From contig CAKUJT010000102.1 of NCBI GenBank assembly GCA_934661765.1, forward strand, positions 1 through 8,420: a DNA stretch of 8,420 nt, in the 5' to 3' direction. Below are positions 1-6,585 of the stretch, piece by piece (the first letter of the stretch is position 1; each line of letters starts with the position of its first letter). The notes beneath the pieces are model-generated. The model searched no databases and was not told the DNA's origin. It was given only the letters and a program-made list of their open reading frames with translations. A program made the position numbers and the translations under genes. The stretch is from an uncultured Senegalimassilia sp. (GTDB taxonomy: Bacteria > Actinomycetota > Coriobacteriia > Coriobacteriales > Eggerthellaceae).

Positions 1-848
1 GAGGAATAGAGGCCGTCCTCGTAGAGCTTGTTGATCCAGCTCAGGCCATCGCGGTATTCGGGGGTAATCGCCTCGAATACAATTTCGCCATTGTCGGTGA
101 TGTGATAGTAATCATGGCAGTTCCAGAGTTGGAACGCGCTCATGATGTAGCCCATCGAGCTGCCGCCCTCGATGGCGGCGCCCGCATTGCCCAGAAGCGG
201 GATTTCGTCGGTGGTATCCCCGTTGCCGTTCATATCATTGTCGCGGAAATACTCGAGCATTGCACGGTACTCGTCGAGAGTTTCCGGAATGCCTGCGCCG
301 GTCGCTTCGCTGTACTTCTCGAACCAGGGCATGAAGAGAAACTGCTTGTTCCAGATCATCTCGTTCGGGTTGTACTGGACACGCCAGAAGGTGTAGACGT
401 TGCCGTCGGAAGACGTGATCATCCTGCGCAGATAGTCGTCCTCCTCTAGCTGCTTCTTCGCATTATAGGAATGCTCCTGGATGAGATCGTTCAGCGGAAT
501 GATGGTACCTTCGGAACCGAAGGTCTGCAGCATGGCGGTATCCGGGAAGTACCACATGATGATGTCGGGGGTGTCGCCGCTGATCAGGGTCAGGCGGATC
601 TGGTTCACCACGTCGCCGCCGTCCGCGATCTCAATCCAGTTGATCTTGACGCCGGTCTTCTCTTCGTACCACTTCATTGTGGCGTTGTCTTTCCATGTAT
701 CGACGTTCGCGTTGATGACCGCCATAATGGTCAGCTCATAGGGTTCGTCGACGATCGGGAATTCATTCACACCGGAAACCGTCAGAGCCAGTGCCGGAGA
801 AACCAGCACGAGCATCATAACCATGGCAAGCGCCAATAACTTCTTCAT
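1..848 (-). CDS. Extracellular sugar-binding protein of an ABC importer (C-terminal part beyond the window)
   Basis: This is the substrate receptor for the ABC importer whose two permeases lie just upstream. Only the first 282 residues are inside the window; family members usually have 450-550. The ATG at 848 follows a strong GGAGGAGG ribosome binding site. The product starts with a signal peptide: MKK, a hydrophobic core to about residue 18, then a probable signal peptidase I site after SPALA. There is no cysteine in the first 40 residues, so no lipoprotein anchor is visible. The mature part looks like a family 1 solute-binding protein: an N-terminal strand (YELTIMAV), a following W-x-E-x-x-TGV-KI segment, the SGDTPDI motif near residues 90-96, and an EF-hand-like loop at 203-215 (DNDMNGNGDTTDE), common in the LipO-type branch and expected to bind calcium. 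The substrate cannot be deduced. It is the last visible gene of the left operon and sits behind a 109-nt structured gap. Confidence 0.9.
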   Translation of the reverse strand, partial: MKKLLALAMVMMLVLVSPALALTVSGVNEFPIVDEPYELTIMAVINANVDTWKDNATMKWYEEKTGVKINWIEIADGGDVVNQIRLTLISGDTPDIIMWYFPDTAMLQTFGSEGTIIPLNDLIQEHSYNAKKQLEEDDYLRRMITSSDGNVYTFWRVQYNPNEMIWNKQFLFMPWFEKYSEATGAGIPETLDEYRAMLEYFRDNDMNGNGDTTDEIPLLGNAGAAIEGGSSMGYIMSAFQLWNCHDYYHITDNGEIVFEAITPEYRDGLSWINKLYEDGLYS

Positions 849-883
849 AATGACCTCCTCCTGTTGGTTATTGAACTGCACTC

Positions 884-955
884 AAAACCACCGGCTGTTC
901 GATCAAGGTCAGCGTTTTTTCCTCCTTTCATTTGCCTTGAATCTGCGGTGATTTT
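884..955 (-). promoter_or_regulatory. Nested RNA stem-loop between permease and binding-protein genes
   Basis: On the minus-strand transcript the 109-nt gap can fold into two nested stems. The outer stem pairs AAAAUCACC (955-947) with GGUGGUUUU (892-884): nine pairs, one of them G-U. The inner stem pairs GAUUCAAGG (943-935) with CCUUGAUC (908-901): eight pairs with one bulged U. The 26-nt apical loop (934-909) contains AAAGGAGG followed by six A residues. No U-tract follows the outer stem, so it does not look like an intrinsic terminator. By analogy with intercistronic hairpins in other ABC-importer operons, it could stabilise or process the mRNA so that the binding protein is made in excess over the permeases. 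The pairing is read from the sequence; the role is inference. Confidence 0.45.
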
Positions 956-957
956 CC

Positions 958-1863
958 TTAACCCTTGACTGCGCCGATCATGACGCCCCTGACGAAGTAC
1001 TTCTGAATGAACGGATAGAGGAGCATCATCGGAAACGTCGAAACGACGATGACGCAGTACTTCATGACCTCTTCGCGCTCTTCAATCTTCTGCGCGGTCA
1101 GGGAGTCCATGGTGGTCATGCCTGCGTTCTGCGCCGTCAGCAGCAGGCTGCGCAGAATGTTCGACAGCGGGAGCTTTTCCATATCGCGAATGTACAGCAT
1201 CGCGTTGAAATACGAATTCCACAGGGAGGACGCGTAATACAGCGTGACCACCGCAATGACCGCGCCGGAAAGCGGAATGACGACGCGAACCAGGTATTGA
1301 AGCTCCGAAGCGCCATCCAGCTGCGCGGCTTCGCGCAGCTCCCTCGGGATGCTGTTCTGAAAATAGGTGCGCATCACCAGCATGTTGTAGACCGACAGCG
1401 CACCCGGCAGAACCAGCGCCCAAATCGTGTTGAACAGGCCAAGATCACGAATCCAGAGGTAGTTCGGAATCAGGCCGCCGTCGAAGTACATCGTAAACAT
1501 GCAGACGCCGAGCATCACACCGCGAAGACGATGATTGATGGACAGCGCATACGCGCAGCAGATGGTGACCGCCACGGCGATTGCGGTACCGACGACGGTG
1601 ATGAGCAACGAATTGCTGAAGCCGCTCCAGAGATACTTGTAGTCGAAGCACGCCCTGTACCCTTCCAGCGTGAACCTGCGCGGAATCAAAGTCATCGGCA
1701 GCGTTCCCTTGGTAAACGACGAAACCATCGCATACAGAAGGGGATACAGAAGGGCGATGAAGAATGCGAACAGCAACAGCGTGGAGATGAATAGTACGAC
1801 CTTATCCCTTTTCGTATAAAACCGCATGGAGTCCACCGGTCTTACACTCCTCGTCTTTTTCAT
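958..1863 (-). CDS. Carbohydrate ABC transporter permease, YtcP/LplC (MalG-like) type
   Basis: This is one of the two membrane subunits that form the import channel. The 301 residues match the usual length. A hydrophobic first helix (about 22-48) is followed by further membrane segments near 82-108, 145-165, 196-216 and 269-287. The cytoplasmic EAA loop that contacts the ATPase is clear: REAAQLDGAS with E178-A180 and D183-G184, ending in the IP pair at 196-197. The C-terminus (KYFVRGVMIGAVKG) is typical of this subfamily. The ATG at 1863 has an AAAGGAG site 8 nt upstream and lies 16 nt after the stop of the partner permease, so the two are surely co-transcribed. No ATPase gene is present in the window. 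The substrate is unknown. Family assignment is firm. Confidence 0.93.
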   Translation of the reverse strand: MKKTRSVRPVDSMRFYTKRDKVVLFISTLLLFAFFIALLYPLLYAMVSSFTKGTLPMTLIPRRFTLEGYRACFDYKYLWSGFSNSLLITVVGTAIAVAVTICCAYALSINHRLRGVMLGVCMFTMYFDGGLIPNYLWIRDLGLFNTIWALVLPGALSVYNMLVMRTYFQNSIPRELREAAQLDGASELQYLVRVVIPLSGAVIAVVTLYYASSLWNSYFNAMLYIRDMEKLPLSNILRSLLLTAQNAGMTTMDSLTAQKIEEREEVMKYCVIVVSTFPMMLLYPFIQKYFVRGVMIGAVKG

Positions 1864-1879
1864 TCTGCACTCCTTTTAT

Positions 1880-2827
1880 TCACCAGAGCGAATTGCTGCT
1901 GACCGCCTTCGAAACGCTGTTCATGCTGAAGAGCAAGACCAGGTTGACGATGGAGACAAACAGGCCGATGGCGGCCGCATACGAATACTGTGGAATCTGC
2001 GACTGCAGCGCGATCTTGTATGTGTAGGTGGAAATGATCTCCGACGCGCCACGGTTGAGGTCGTTCTGCAGCATCAGCACCTTCTCATAGCCGATGTTCA
2101 TCAGCGAACCCACGCGCAGAATTAGCATGATGACGAACGTCGGCATGATGCACGGAATATCGACATGGGCAATTCTCTTCATCAGGCTCGCGCCGTCCAC
2201 GATGGCTGCTTCATGCAGCTCCGGCGAGACGCCCGCCAGCGCAGAGATGAAAATGATCGAGTTGAAGCCGAGGTGCTGCCATACGTCCGCCCACACGTAG
2301 ATGTGTTTAAACGCAGAGGTCACACCCAGCCAGTTTTCCGGATGCCCGCCGAGCAGCTCGATGACCTTGTTGATCATGCCGATGCGCGGATTCAGGAACA
2401 GCGTCACCAGACCGCAGACGACAACTGTCGAAATGAAGTGGGGTGCATAGCTGATCATCTGCACCGACTTGCCAAACTTGCGGAATGGCGTGTACTTCAG
2501 CATCAGTGCAAAGACGATTCCCAGCGGGAATGTGAGCAGCAGGTACGCGTTGAGGATCAATGTGTTTTTCACTGTCGTGAGGAAGTACGGGCTCTCGAAG
2601 AACTTGATGAAATACTTCAGCCCAACCCATTCGCTGTTCAATACGCCCTTTGTCGGCTTGTAGTTGCGGAATGCAATCTGCGCGCCGTACATCGGAACGT
2701 ACTTAAACAGGATCAGAATGCACAGCGGGGCGAGAAAGAGAAGATACAGCTCATGGTACTTCTGCCATTCCCGCTTCCAGGACATCGCTTCGCGCGATGC
2801 AGCCCGGCATTTTTTCTTTCTGCTCAT
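1880..2827 (-). CDS. Carbohydrate ABC transporter permease, LplB (UgpA/MalF-like) type
   Basis: This is the second channel-forming membrane subunit of the importer. The 315 residues are the usual length for LplB-type permeases. The basic N-terminus (about 1-25) is cytoplasmic. The first helix (27-45) runs into the signature FKYVPMYGAQIAFRNYKP, which marks this subfamily. Further membrane segments lie near 85-110, 128-146, 172-198, 228-246 and 283-302. The EAA loop reads HEAAIVDGAS (E206-A208, D211-G212) and closes with IP at 224-225. The ATG at 2827 follows AAGGAGAG at good spacing; a later in-frame ATG near codon 15 has no ribosome binding site. It lies 54 nt downstream of the HpcH-like gene and 16 nt upstream of the second permease. 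It would pair with that permease as a heterodimer and with a separately encoded ATPase. Confidence 0.93.
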   Translation of the reverse strand: MSRKKKCRAASREAMSWKREWQKYHELYLLFLAPLCILILFKYVPMYGAQIAFRNYKPTKGVLNSEWVGLKYFIKFFESPYFLTTVKNTLILNAYLLLTFPLGIVFALMLKYTPFRKFGKSVQMISYAPHFISTVVVCGLVTLFLNPRIGMINKVIELLGGHPENWLGVTSAFKHIYVWADVWQHLGFNSIIFISALAGVSPELHEAAIVDGASLMKRIAHVDIPCIMPTFVIMLILRVGSLMNIGYEKVLMLQNDLNRGASEIISTYTYKIALQSQIPQYSYAAAIGLFVSIVNLVLLFSMNSVSKAVSSNSLW

Positions 2828-2881
2828 ATTCTTCTCTCCTTCAGCAAACGATGGAGGCGGCCAGACCGACGACGAAGTGCT

Positions 2882-3679
2882 TTACCTGAGCTCGTCCGCC
2901 GCCGCGCGCATCTTCGAACCTTCGCCGCGCCAGAACAGATTGAGCATTCGGGTCTGGTCGCCCAGACAAAAATGTCGGACGCCGAGATCAATGTAATACT
3001 TTGCCGCATCCACCGTGTTGATCTCGCAGCGCGGCTGCACGCCGTGCCGAAGCGCGACTTCGATGCAGCGGCGTTCCGCCGCCTTAATTTCGTCGGAATG
3101 CTCGCCGGCCTGCCAGCCGGAGCTCATCGCAAAGTCCGAGGGGCCGAACTGGATCATGTCCACGCCGGGAACGGAGCAGATAGCCTCGATGTCCTCAACG
3201 GCGGACTTCTTTTCAATCATGAAGCAGAGCACGACTTCGCGCAGGCGTTCGATGTGTGTAAACTGATCCACAGTGGGCTTGCAGCCGATGAAGCGGCGGT
3301 TCGGATACCCAAAGCGTCCGCCGTCTTCCACGGTGTCCGGCTTCATGATTTTCACAGTCTCCGCCACTTCTCCGGCGTTATGATGGTCTGTGAAGTTGAT
3401 TGCCTGGAACCCGGCGCCAACGGCGCGCTGTGCCACATAGCCGCGGTTCTGGAAATCCACCTTTATCATCGTGCCCATCTCATAAAGCTCTGCCGCGCGC
3501 GCAAGATTCTCCAGATCCGCCTGCGAAAACGGCGCGTACTCCGCCATGAACTCAATATAGTCAAAATTGCCGGTTACGCCGACGGACTCCGTGTAGAACG
3601 GCCACGTGCTGGATAGGCGGGTTGCGGTAGAAGGTGCGTTCTCATTGAGGATTCTGCGAAGCTTATTGTAATTCATCAT
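2882..3679 (-). CDS. HpcH/HpaI-family aldolase homologue with altered active site
   Basis: The 265-residue product belongs to the HpcH/HpaI class II pyruvate-aldolase superfamily, whose members cleave 2-keto-3-deoxy or 4-hydroxy-2-keto acids to pyruvate plus an aldehyde with a divalent metal. The fold-defining C-terminal half is clear: MIEKKSAVEDI (metal-ligand position E156) and the GVDMIQFGPSDF segment (metal-ligand position D182) match E149 and D175 of E. coli HpaI. Two catalytic positions differ. The HpaI GEHAP motif is AEYAP here, with Tyr48 replacing the catalytic His, and the substrate-binding Arg70 is replaced by Lys73. The protein may therefore have changed chemistry or substrate. 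Start: adjacent ATG codons at 3679 and 3676 follow GGGAGG; the first gives the better spacing of 9 nt. The gene begins 15 nt after the dehydrogenase stop, so the two probably act in the same branch. Superfamily membership is firm; the reaction is not. Confidence 0.85.
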   Translation of the reverse strand: MMNYNKLRRILNENAPSTATRLSSTWPFYTESVGVTGNFDYIEFMAEYAPFSQADLENLARAAELYEMGTMIKVDFQNRGYVAQRAVGAGFQAINFTDHHNAGEVAETVKIMKPDTVEDGGRFGYPNRRFIGCKPTVDQFTHIERLREVVLCFMIEKKSAVEDIEAICSVPGVDMIQFGPSDFAMSSGWQAGEHSDEIKAAERRCIEVALRHGVQPRCEINTVDAAKYYIDLGVRHFCLGDQTRMLNLFWRGEGSKMRAAADELR

Positions 3680-3694
3680 TTTTCCGTTCCTCCC

Positions 3695-4666
3695 TTAATG
3701 AATGTGGCGGACATAGCCGCGATTGATAGTGAAAGCAGGCACTTCGCCGCGCTCAAATTCCTTCAGGCACCGGATGACGCCGTCAAAGCCCGCCTGCGCA
3801 CAGGCGTCCGTTGAGGTTGCGATATGCGGCGTTTTGAAGACGTTGTCCATCCTGAACAACTCGTTGCCGGGGTCCGCGGGCTCCTTTTCATAGACGTCCA
3901 GCGCCGCGCCGGCGATCCGACCGGCCTTCAGCGCTTCGATCAGCGCCGCCTCGTCGACGGTGCCGCCGCGGGAGGTGTTGATCAGATACGCCGTCGGCTT
4001 CATCATCGCAAGGAACTCCCGATTGACCATCCTGGCCGTCGCAGGCATCAGCGGAACATGCACGCTGACAAAGTCGGAATAGCGCGCGATTTCTTCGACG
4101 CTCGCCTTCTGCACGCGGTATTTTTCGAGCGCTTCCTCATTGTAATGCACGTCATAGGCGAGGATTCTGCTTCCCGTAAAGCCGGACAGATAGCGCGCCA
4201 GACACTGCGCGATGCTGCCGAAACCCAGCAGGCCGATCGTCGCGCCCTCGAACTGCGCCGTCGTCGGGCCCTTGTCCCATATACCCTGATTCAGGGATGC
4301 GTTTCTCTGGTAGAGTCTTCGGGAAAGCTCCATCATCATGATCATCGCGGTTTCCGCAACGCCCGTGGACATCGTGCCCGGCGTATTGCAGCAGCAGATT
4401 CCCAGCTCTTCGGCGTGCCCCACATCCACGCGGTCATAGCCGATGCCATGCCGGACGATGATTTTCAGACTGTCCTTCAATGCGTCCAGCACCTTCGCGG
4501 AATAGGGTTCCGCACCCGCGATGACTGCGTCGTAGCCGCGCAGCTTTTCGATATTGCCGTCCTCGTCGTTGAGTTTCATGTCCAGAATATCGACTTCAAT
4601 TCCCTGTTCCCGGCAGTATTTCTGCCAGCGTTCTCCCACGATCCTCGATCCGATTTTCAATGTCAT
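3695..4666 (-). CDS. D-2-hydroxyacid dehydrogenase, phosphoglycerate dehydrogenase-like
   Basis: This is an NAD-dependent oxidoreductase interconverting a 2-keto acid and a D-2-hydroxy acid. With the chosen start it has 323 residues, normal for the family. The substrate-side segment RHGIGYDRVD (72-81) and GVAETAM (102-108) are typical. The Rossmann motif is GLLGFGSIA (145-153), where the usual third glycine is alanine, a variant seen in this family. Asp172 after the second strand favours NAD over NADP. The catalytic triad is complete: R233 in SRGGTVDE, E262 in DVYEKEP, H281 in PHIA. The ATG at 4666 follows AAGGAGG by 8 nt. The frame stays open to an ATG at 4738, preceded by a weaker GAGGGAG, but the 24 extra residues fall outside the conserved domain. 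It is the first gene of the left operon. The substrate is unknown; hydroxypyruvate or another short 2-keto acid is plausible. Confidence 0.9.
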   Translation of the reverse strand: MTLKIGSRIVGERWQKYCREQGIEVDILDMKLNDEDGNIEKLRGYDAVIAGAEPYSAKVLDALKDSLKIIVRHGIGYDRVDVGHAEELGICCCNTPGTMSTGVAETAMIMMMELSRRLYQRNASLNQGIWDKGPTTAQFEGATIGLLGFGSIAQCLARYLSGFTGSRILAYDVHYNEEALEKYRVQKASVEEIARYSDFVSVHVPLMPATARMVNREFLAMMKPTAYLINTSRGGTVDEAALIEALKAGRIAGAALDVYEKEPADPGNELFRMDNVFKTPHIATSTDACAQAGFDGVIRCLKEFERGEVPAFTINRGYVRHIH

Positions 4667-4753
4667 GGATTGTTCCTCCTTGTTTGACTCGACCGATTCG
4701 GGCACGGGGTTTCTGCAGCTCGACATGCGAAGAAGCATTCTCCCTCATGCCTC

Positions 4754-4780
4754 AATGATAAACCATCCCATGAAATGATA
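4754..4780. promoter_or_regulatory. Candidate operator: two direct AATGATA repeats
   Basis: AATGATA occurs at 4754-4760 and again at 4774-4780, in the same orientation and 20 bp apart from start to start, about two turns of the helix. A shorter related CGATAAA follows at 4781-4787. Direct half-sites at about this spacing are what AraC-family dimers typically bind. They lie in the control region between the dehydrogenase operon and the regulator gene, upstream of both. Binding by the adjacent regulator is inference. Confidence 0.4.
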
Positions 4781-4814
4781 CGATAAATAATACCGCCAAA
4801 TGTATGGACAATTC

Positions 4815-4823
4815 TGCTATAAT
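4815..4823 (+). promoter_or_regulatory. Extended -10 promoter for the AraC-family gene
   Basis: TGCTATAAT is a perfect extended -10 element (TG-N-TATAAT) for the housekeeping sigma factor. At 17-bp spacing the -35 position (4795-4800, GCCAAA) is poor, which an extended -10 can tolerate. Transcription would start near 4830, leaving an untranslated leader of about 50 nt before the regulator start at 4883. The operator repeats lie 35-60 bp upstream of the -10, so autoregulation is possible. Confidence 0.55.
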
Positions 4824-4882
4824 TACCAACTTAACTTTTCAAAGCTACTGCGATCTTTTATAATTGGATTGAGGTGAATGAC

Positions 4883-5776
4883 ATGATGGATTTCAAAGAA
4901 TACGAGGACATCACGGACTTTCCCGCACAGCATTATCTGCAGATCAACAACTGCGGATGCCGCAAAGAGGTCAAGCAGGATTTCACCATTTTTCGCCCGC
5001 GCGGACGAAAAGACCACTACCTTCTCTATCTGCAGAGCGGAAGCGTACAGGTGGAGCACGGCGGGGGAAGCGCCCTTCTGAGCGAGGGCCAGTGCCTCTA
5101 TTATCCGCCTTCTGTGCGCCAGCTGTACTCCTTTTCCTCCGCGAATCCGCCGGTTGCGTACTATGTGCATTTCACCGGAGGCGCCGCCGCGGAATCGCTG
5201 GCGCTCTTGAAGCCGAGCGAGGACAAGATCTACAAAATCCGAAACCGCGCGATTTTTGAAAACCTGTTTCGCCGCCTTTGCTCCCTATACAATTCCCATC
5301 GCATCTTTGGCGAACCCAAACAACCCATGTTTTTCCTCGAAATCAACGGCGTTCTTCTGGAACTGCTGGACGTTCTGGTCCGAAGCAGCAGGCCCGGCGA
5401 GAAACAGCGCCCGGGCGAGATCATGGTCGCCTGCTCCTACTTCCTTGAGCATTATCAGGAGGACATCGACCTTGCAAAGTGCGCCGCCGATGTGCACATG
5501 AGCCTAAGCCGCTTTTCCCATCTGTTCACGGAGAACATGGGGATTTCGCCCTATCGCTTCGTGCTGGTTTTGCGCATTGACAGCGCCAAGGAGCTTCTCC
5601 TCTATTCCAACATGAGTATCCGCGAAATCGCCGAGAGTACCGGCTTTTCAGATGCAACGTATTTCAGCCGCCTCTTTCGTAAGTACGTCGGGGTTTCGCC
5701 GCAGAAATACCGGAAGATGCATGTCGCGCCGTTCGCGAATCCCCCGGTCAGCGATGACCCGCGCCCAATCGAATAA
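4883..5776 (+). CDS. AraC-family transcriptional regulator with cupin sensor domain
   Basis: This is a local sugar-responsive regulator of the AraC family. With the ATG at 4883 it has 297 residues. The N-terminal part (about 30-100) has the strand pattern and the YYPPSVRQLYSF and YYVHFTGG segments of an AraC-type cupin effector-binding domain. The C-terminal part holds two helix-turn-helix units, about 196-216 and 245-266, ending in the family signature IREIAESTGFSDATYFSRLF and GVSPQKYRK. Start choice: GAGG at 4871-4874 lies 8 nt before the ATG at 4883, whereas a GTG at 4874 overlaps that site and has none of its own. An 18-residue tail follows the normal end of the family; its last part overlaps the convergent aldolase gene by 29 bp. 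It is divergent from the transporter operon, so it probably activates that operon; control of the right operon is possible but not shown. Confidence 0.92.
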   Translation: MMDFKEYEDITDFPAQHYLQINNCGCRKEVKQDFTIFRPRGRKDHYLLYLQSGSVQVEHGGGSALLSEGQCLYYPPSVRQLYSFSSANPPVAYYVHFTGGAAAESLALLKPSEDKIYKIRNRAIFENLFRRLCSLYNSHRIFGEPKQPMFFLEINGVLLELLDVLVRSSRPGEKQRPGEIMVACSYFLEHYQEDIDLAKCAADVHMSLSRFSHLFTENMGISPYRFVLVLRIDSAKELLLYSNMSIREIAESTGFSDATYFSRLFRKYVGVSPQKYRKMHVAPFANPPVSDDPRPIE

Positions 5777-6572
5777 TCCTGTCGACGGCAAATTCCCTGA
5801 CGCGCTGTGTGGGCAGCTTCATATAGCGGTCGACCGGCAGAATTTCTTCGCCCATTTCACGCACGCCGCTCAGGAAGGCGCAGTTCAGATCGGTGGCAAA
5901 ATTGACCTTCCGGACGCCTGCGTCAATGGCCATGCGCAGCTGGTCGTCCGGCACGCCTGAACCGCCGTGAAGAACGATCGGCACGCCCGTCCGGGCGCGG
6001 ATTTCGCGGATGCGCCGGATGTCCAGCGCCGGCGCTTTCAGATACTTGCCGTGCGCCGTTCCGACCATGACCGCCAGCGCGGCCACGCCGGTTCGCCGCA
6101 CAAACTCCTCCGCTTCCGCCGCGTCGGTAAAATCGCTCATCTTTTCGTCCCGGGCTCCGCCGACATGCCCGAGCTCACCTTCGACCGGAACGCCGCACGC
6201 ATGACAGACGGCGACCGCCGCGGCGGTTCGGGAGATATTTTCCTCCAGCGGCCAGACCGACGCGTCCAGCATGACCCCCGTGGCGCCGAGGCGCAGCGCG
6301 CGCTGCACCTGCGCAGGCCCTGCGCCGTGATCCAGATGAAACGCCGCCGGCGTTTTGAGCTCGGACATCGCTTCGTGCACTGCCCTGGCCACGAACGGAG
6401 CCTCCGGATGGTCGAACAGCCGCGTATACATCTGGAAAATCACCGGCGCTCGCGTCTCCTGCGCCGCCTGCATCACGCCGACGACCGTCTCCATATTGCT
6501 GACGTTGAACGCCGGTACCGCAAAGTTCCCCGCATCCGCGATGGCAAGGATTTCCCTCAGGTCTGCAATCAT
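5748..6572 (-). CDS. Class II fructose-bisphosphate aldolase family protein (FbaA/GatY/KbaY group)
   Basis: This is a zinc-dependent aldolase that splits a ketose phosphate into dihydroxyacetone phosphate and an aldehyde. Its 274 residues fit the group. Signature motifs are present in order: AFNVSNMET (21-29), HLDHG (79-83, catalytic D81 and metal ligand H82), MLDAS with PLEENI (101-113), VEGELGHVGG (130-139, E133), GTAHGKY (171-177, metal ligand H174), LHGGSGVPDD (201-210, metal ligand H202) and KVNFATDL (222-229, phosphate site). The ATG at 6572 follows AAAGGAG. It begins 13 nt after the isomerase stop, and its ribosome binding site abuts that stop codon. It is the last gene of the right operon, and with the isomerase and kinase it completes an isomerise-phosphorylate-cleave route. 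The exact substrate (fructose, tagatose or a deoxyketose phosphate) cannot be told. Its 3' end overlaps the regulator gene. Confidence 0.92.
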   Translation of the reverse strand: MIADLREILAIADAGNFAVPAFNVSNMETVVGVMQAAQETRAPVIFQMYTRLFDHPEAPFVARAVHEAMSELKTPAAFHLDHGAGPAQVQRALRLGATGVMLDASVWPLEENISRTAAAVAVCHACGVPVEGELGHVGGARDEKMSDFTDAAEAEEFVRRTGVAALAVMVGTAHGKYLKAPALDIRRIREIRARTGVPIVLHGGSGVPDDQLRMAIDAGVRKVNFATDLNCAFLSGVREMGEEILPVDRYMKLPTQRVREFAVDRIIRLGAGHR

Positions 6573-6585
6573 GTCCGCAACTCCT

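Noticed and set aside
845..931. A 28-codon minus-strand frame from ATG at 931 to a TGA overlapping the binding-protein ATG
   Set aside because: Its start has only a weak AAGG upstream, the AAAGGAGG lies after rather than before the ATG, and the peptide ends in Arg codons made by the downstream ribosome binding site. It is probably a by-product of the purine-rich leader.
2165..3616. Long open frame of 483 codons on the plus strand
   Set aside because: It is antisense to the LplB-type permease and the HpcH-like gene, has no ribosome binding site or recognisable motif, and is rich in Arg, His, Ala and Val, as expected for a mirror of G+C-rich coding DNA.
4691..4726. Repeated CTCGAC and a short CCGATTCGG palindrome in the dehydrogenase leader
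   Set aside because: They are short, with no stable hairpin plus U-tract and no resemblance to a riboswitch or attenuator that I recognise.
4667..4738. N-terminal extension of the dehydrogenase from ATG at 4738
   Set aside because: The 24 extra residues are outside the conserved domain, and the ATG at 4666 has a much better AAGGAGG site at ideal spacing, so the shorter protein was chosen.
4805..4810. TGGACA as a -35 box for the TATAAT at 4818
   Set aside because: The spacer would be only 7 bp. The extended -10 TG element explains the promoter better.
4783..4811. Minus-strand promoter TTGTCC (4811-4806) with an A/T-rich -10 near 4784-4789
   Set aside because: The best -10 matches only three of six bases at 16-17 bp spacing, so I could not support a position for this promoter.
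5748..6572. Naming the class II aldolase as true glycolytic FbaA
   Set aside because: Its operon with an isomerase and a PfkB kinase suggests a dedicated sugar pathway, and sequence motifs alone do not separate FbaA, GatY, KbaY and IolJ-type enzymes.
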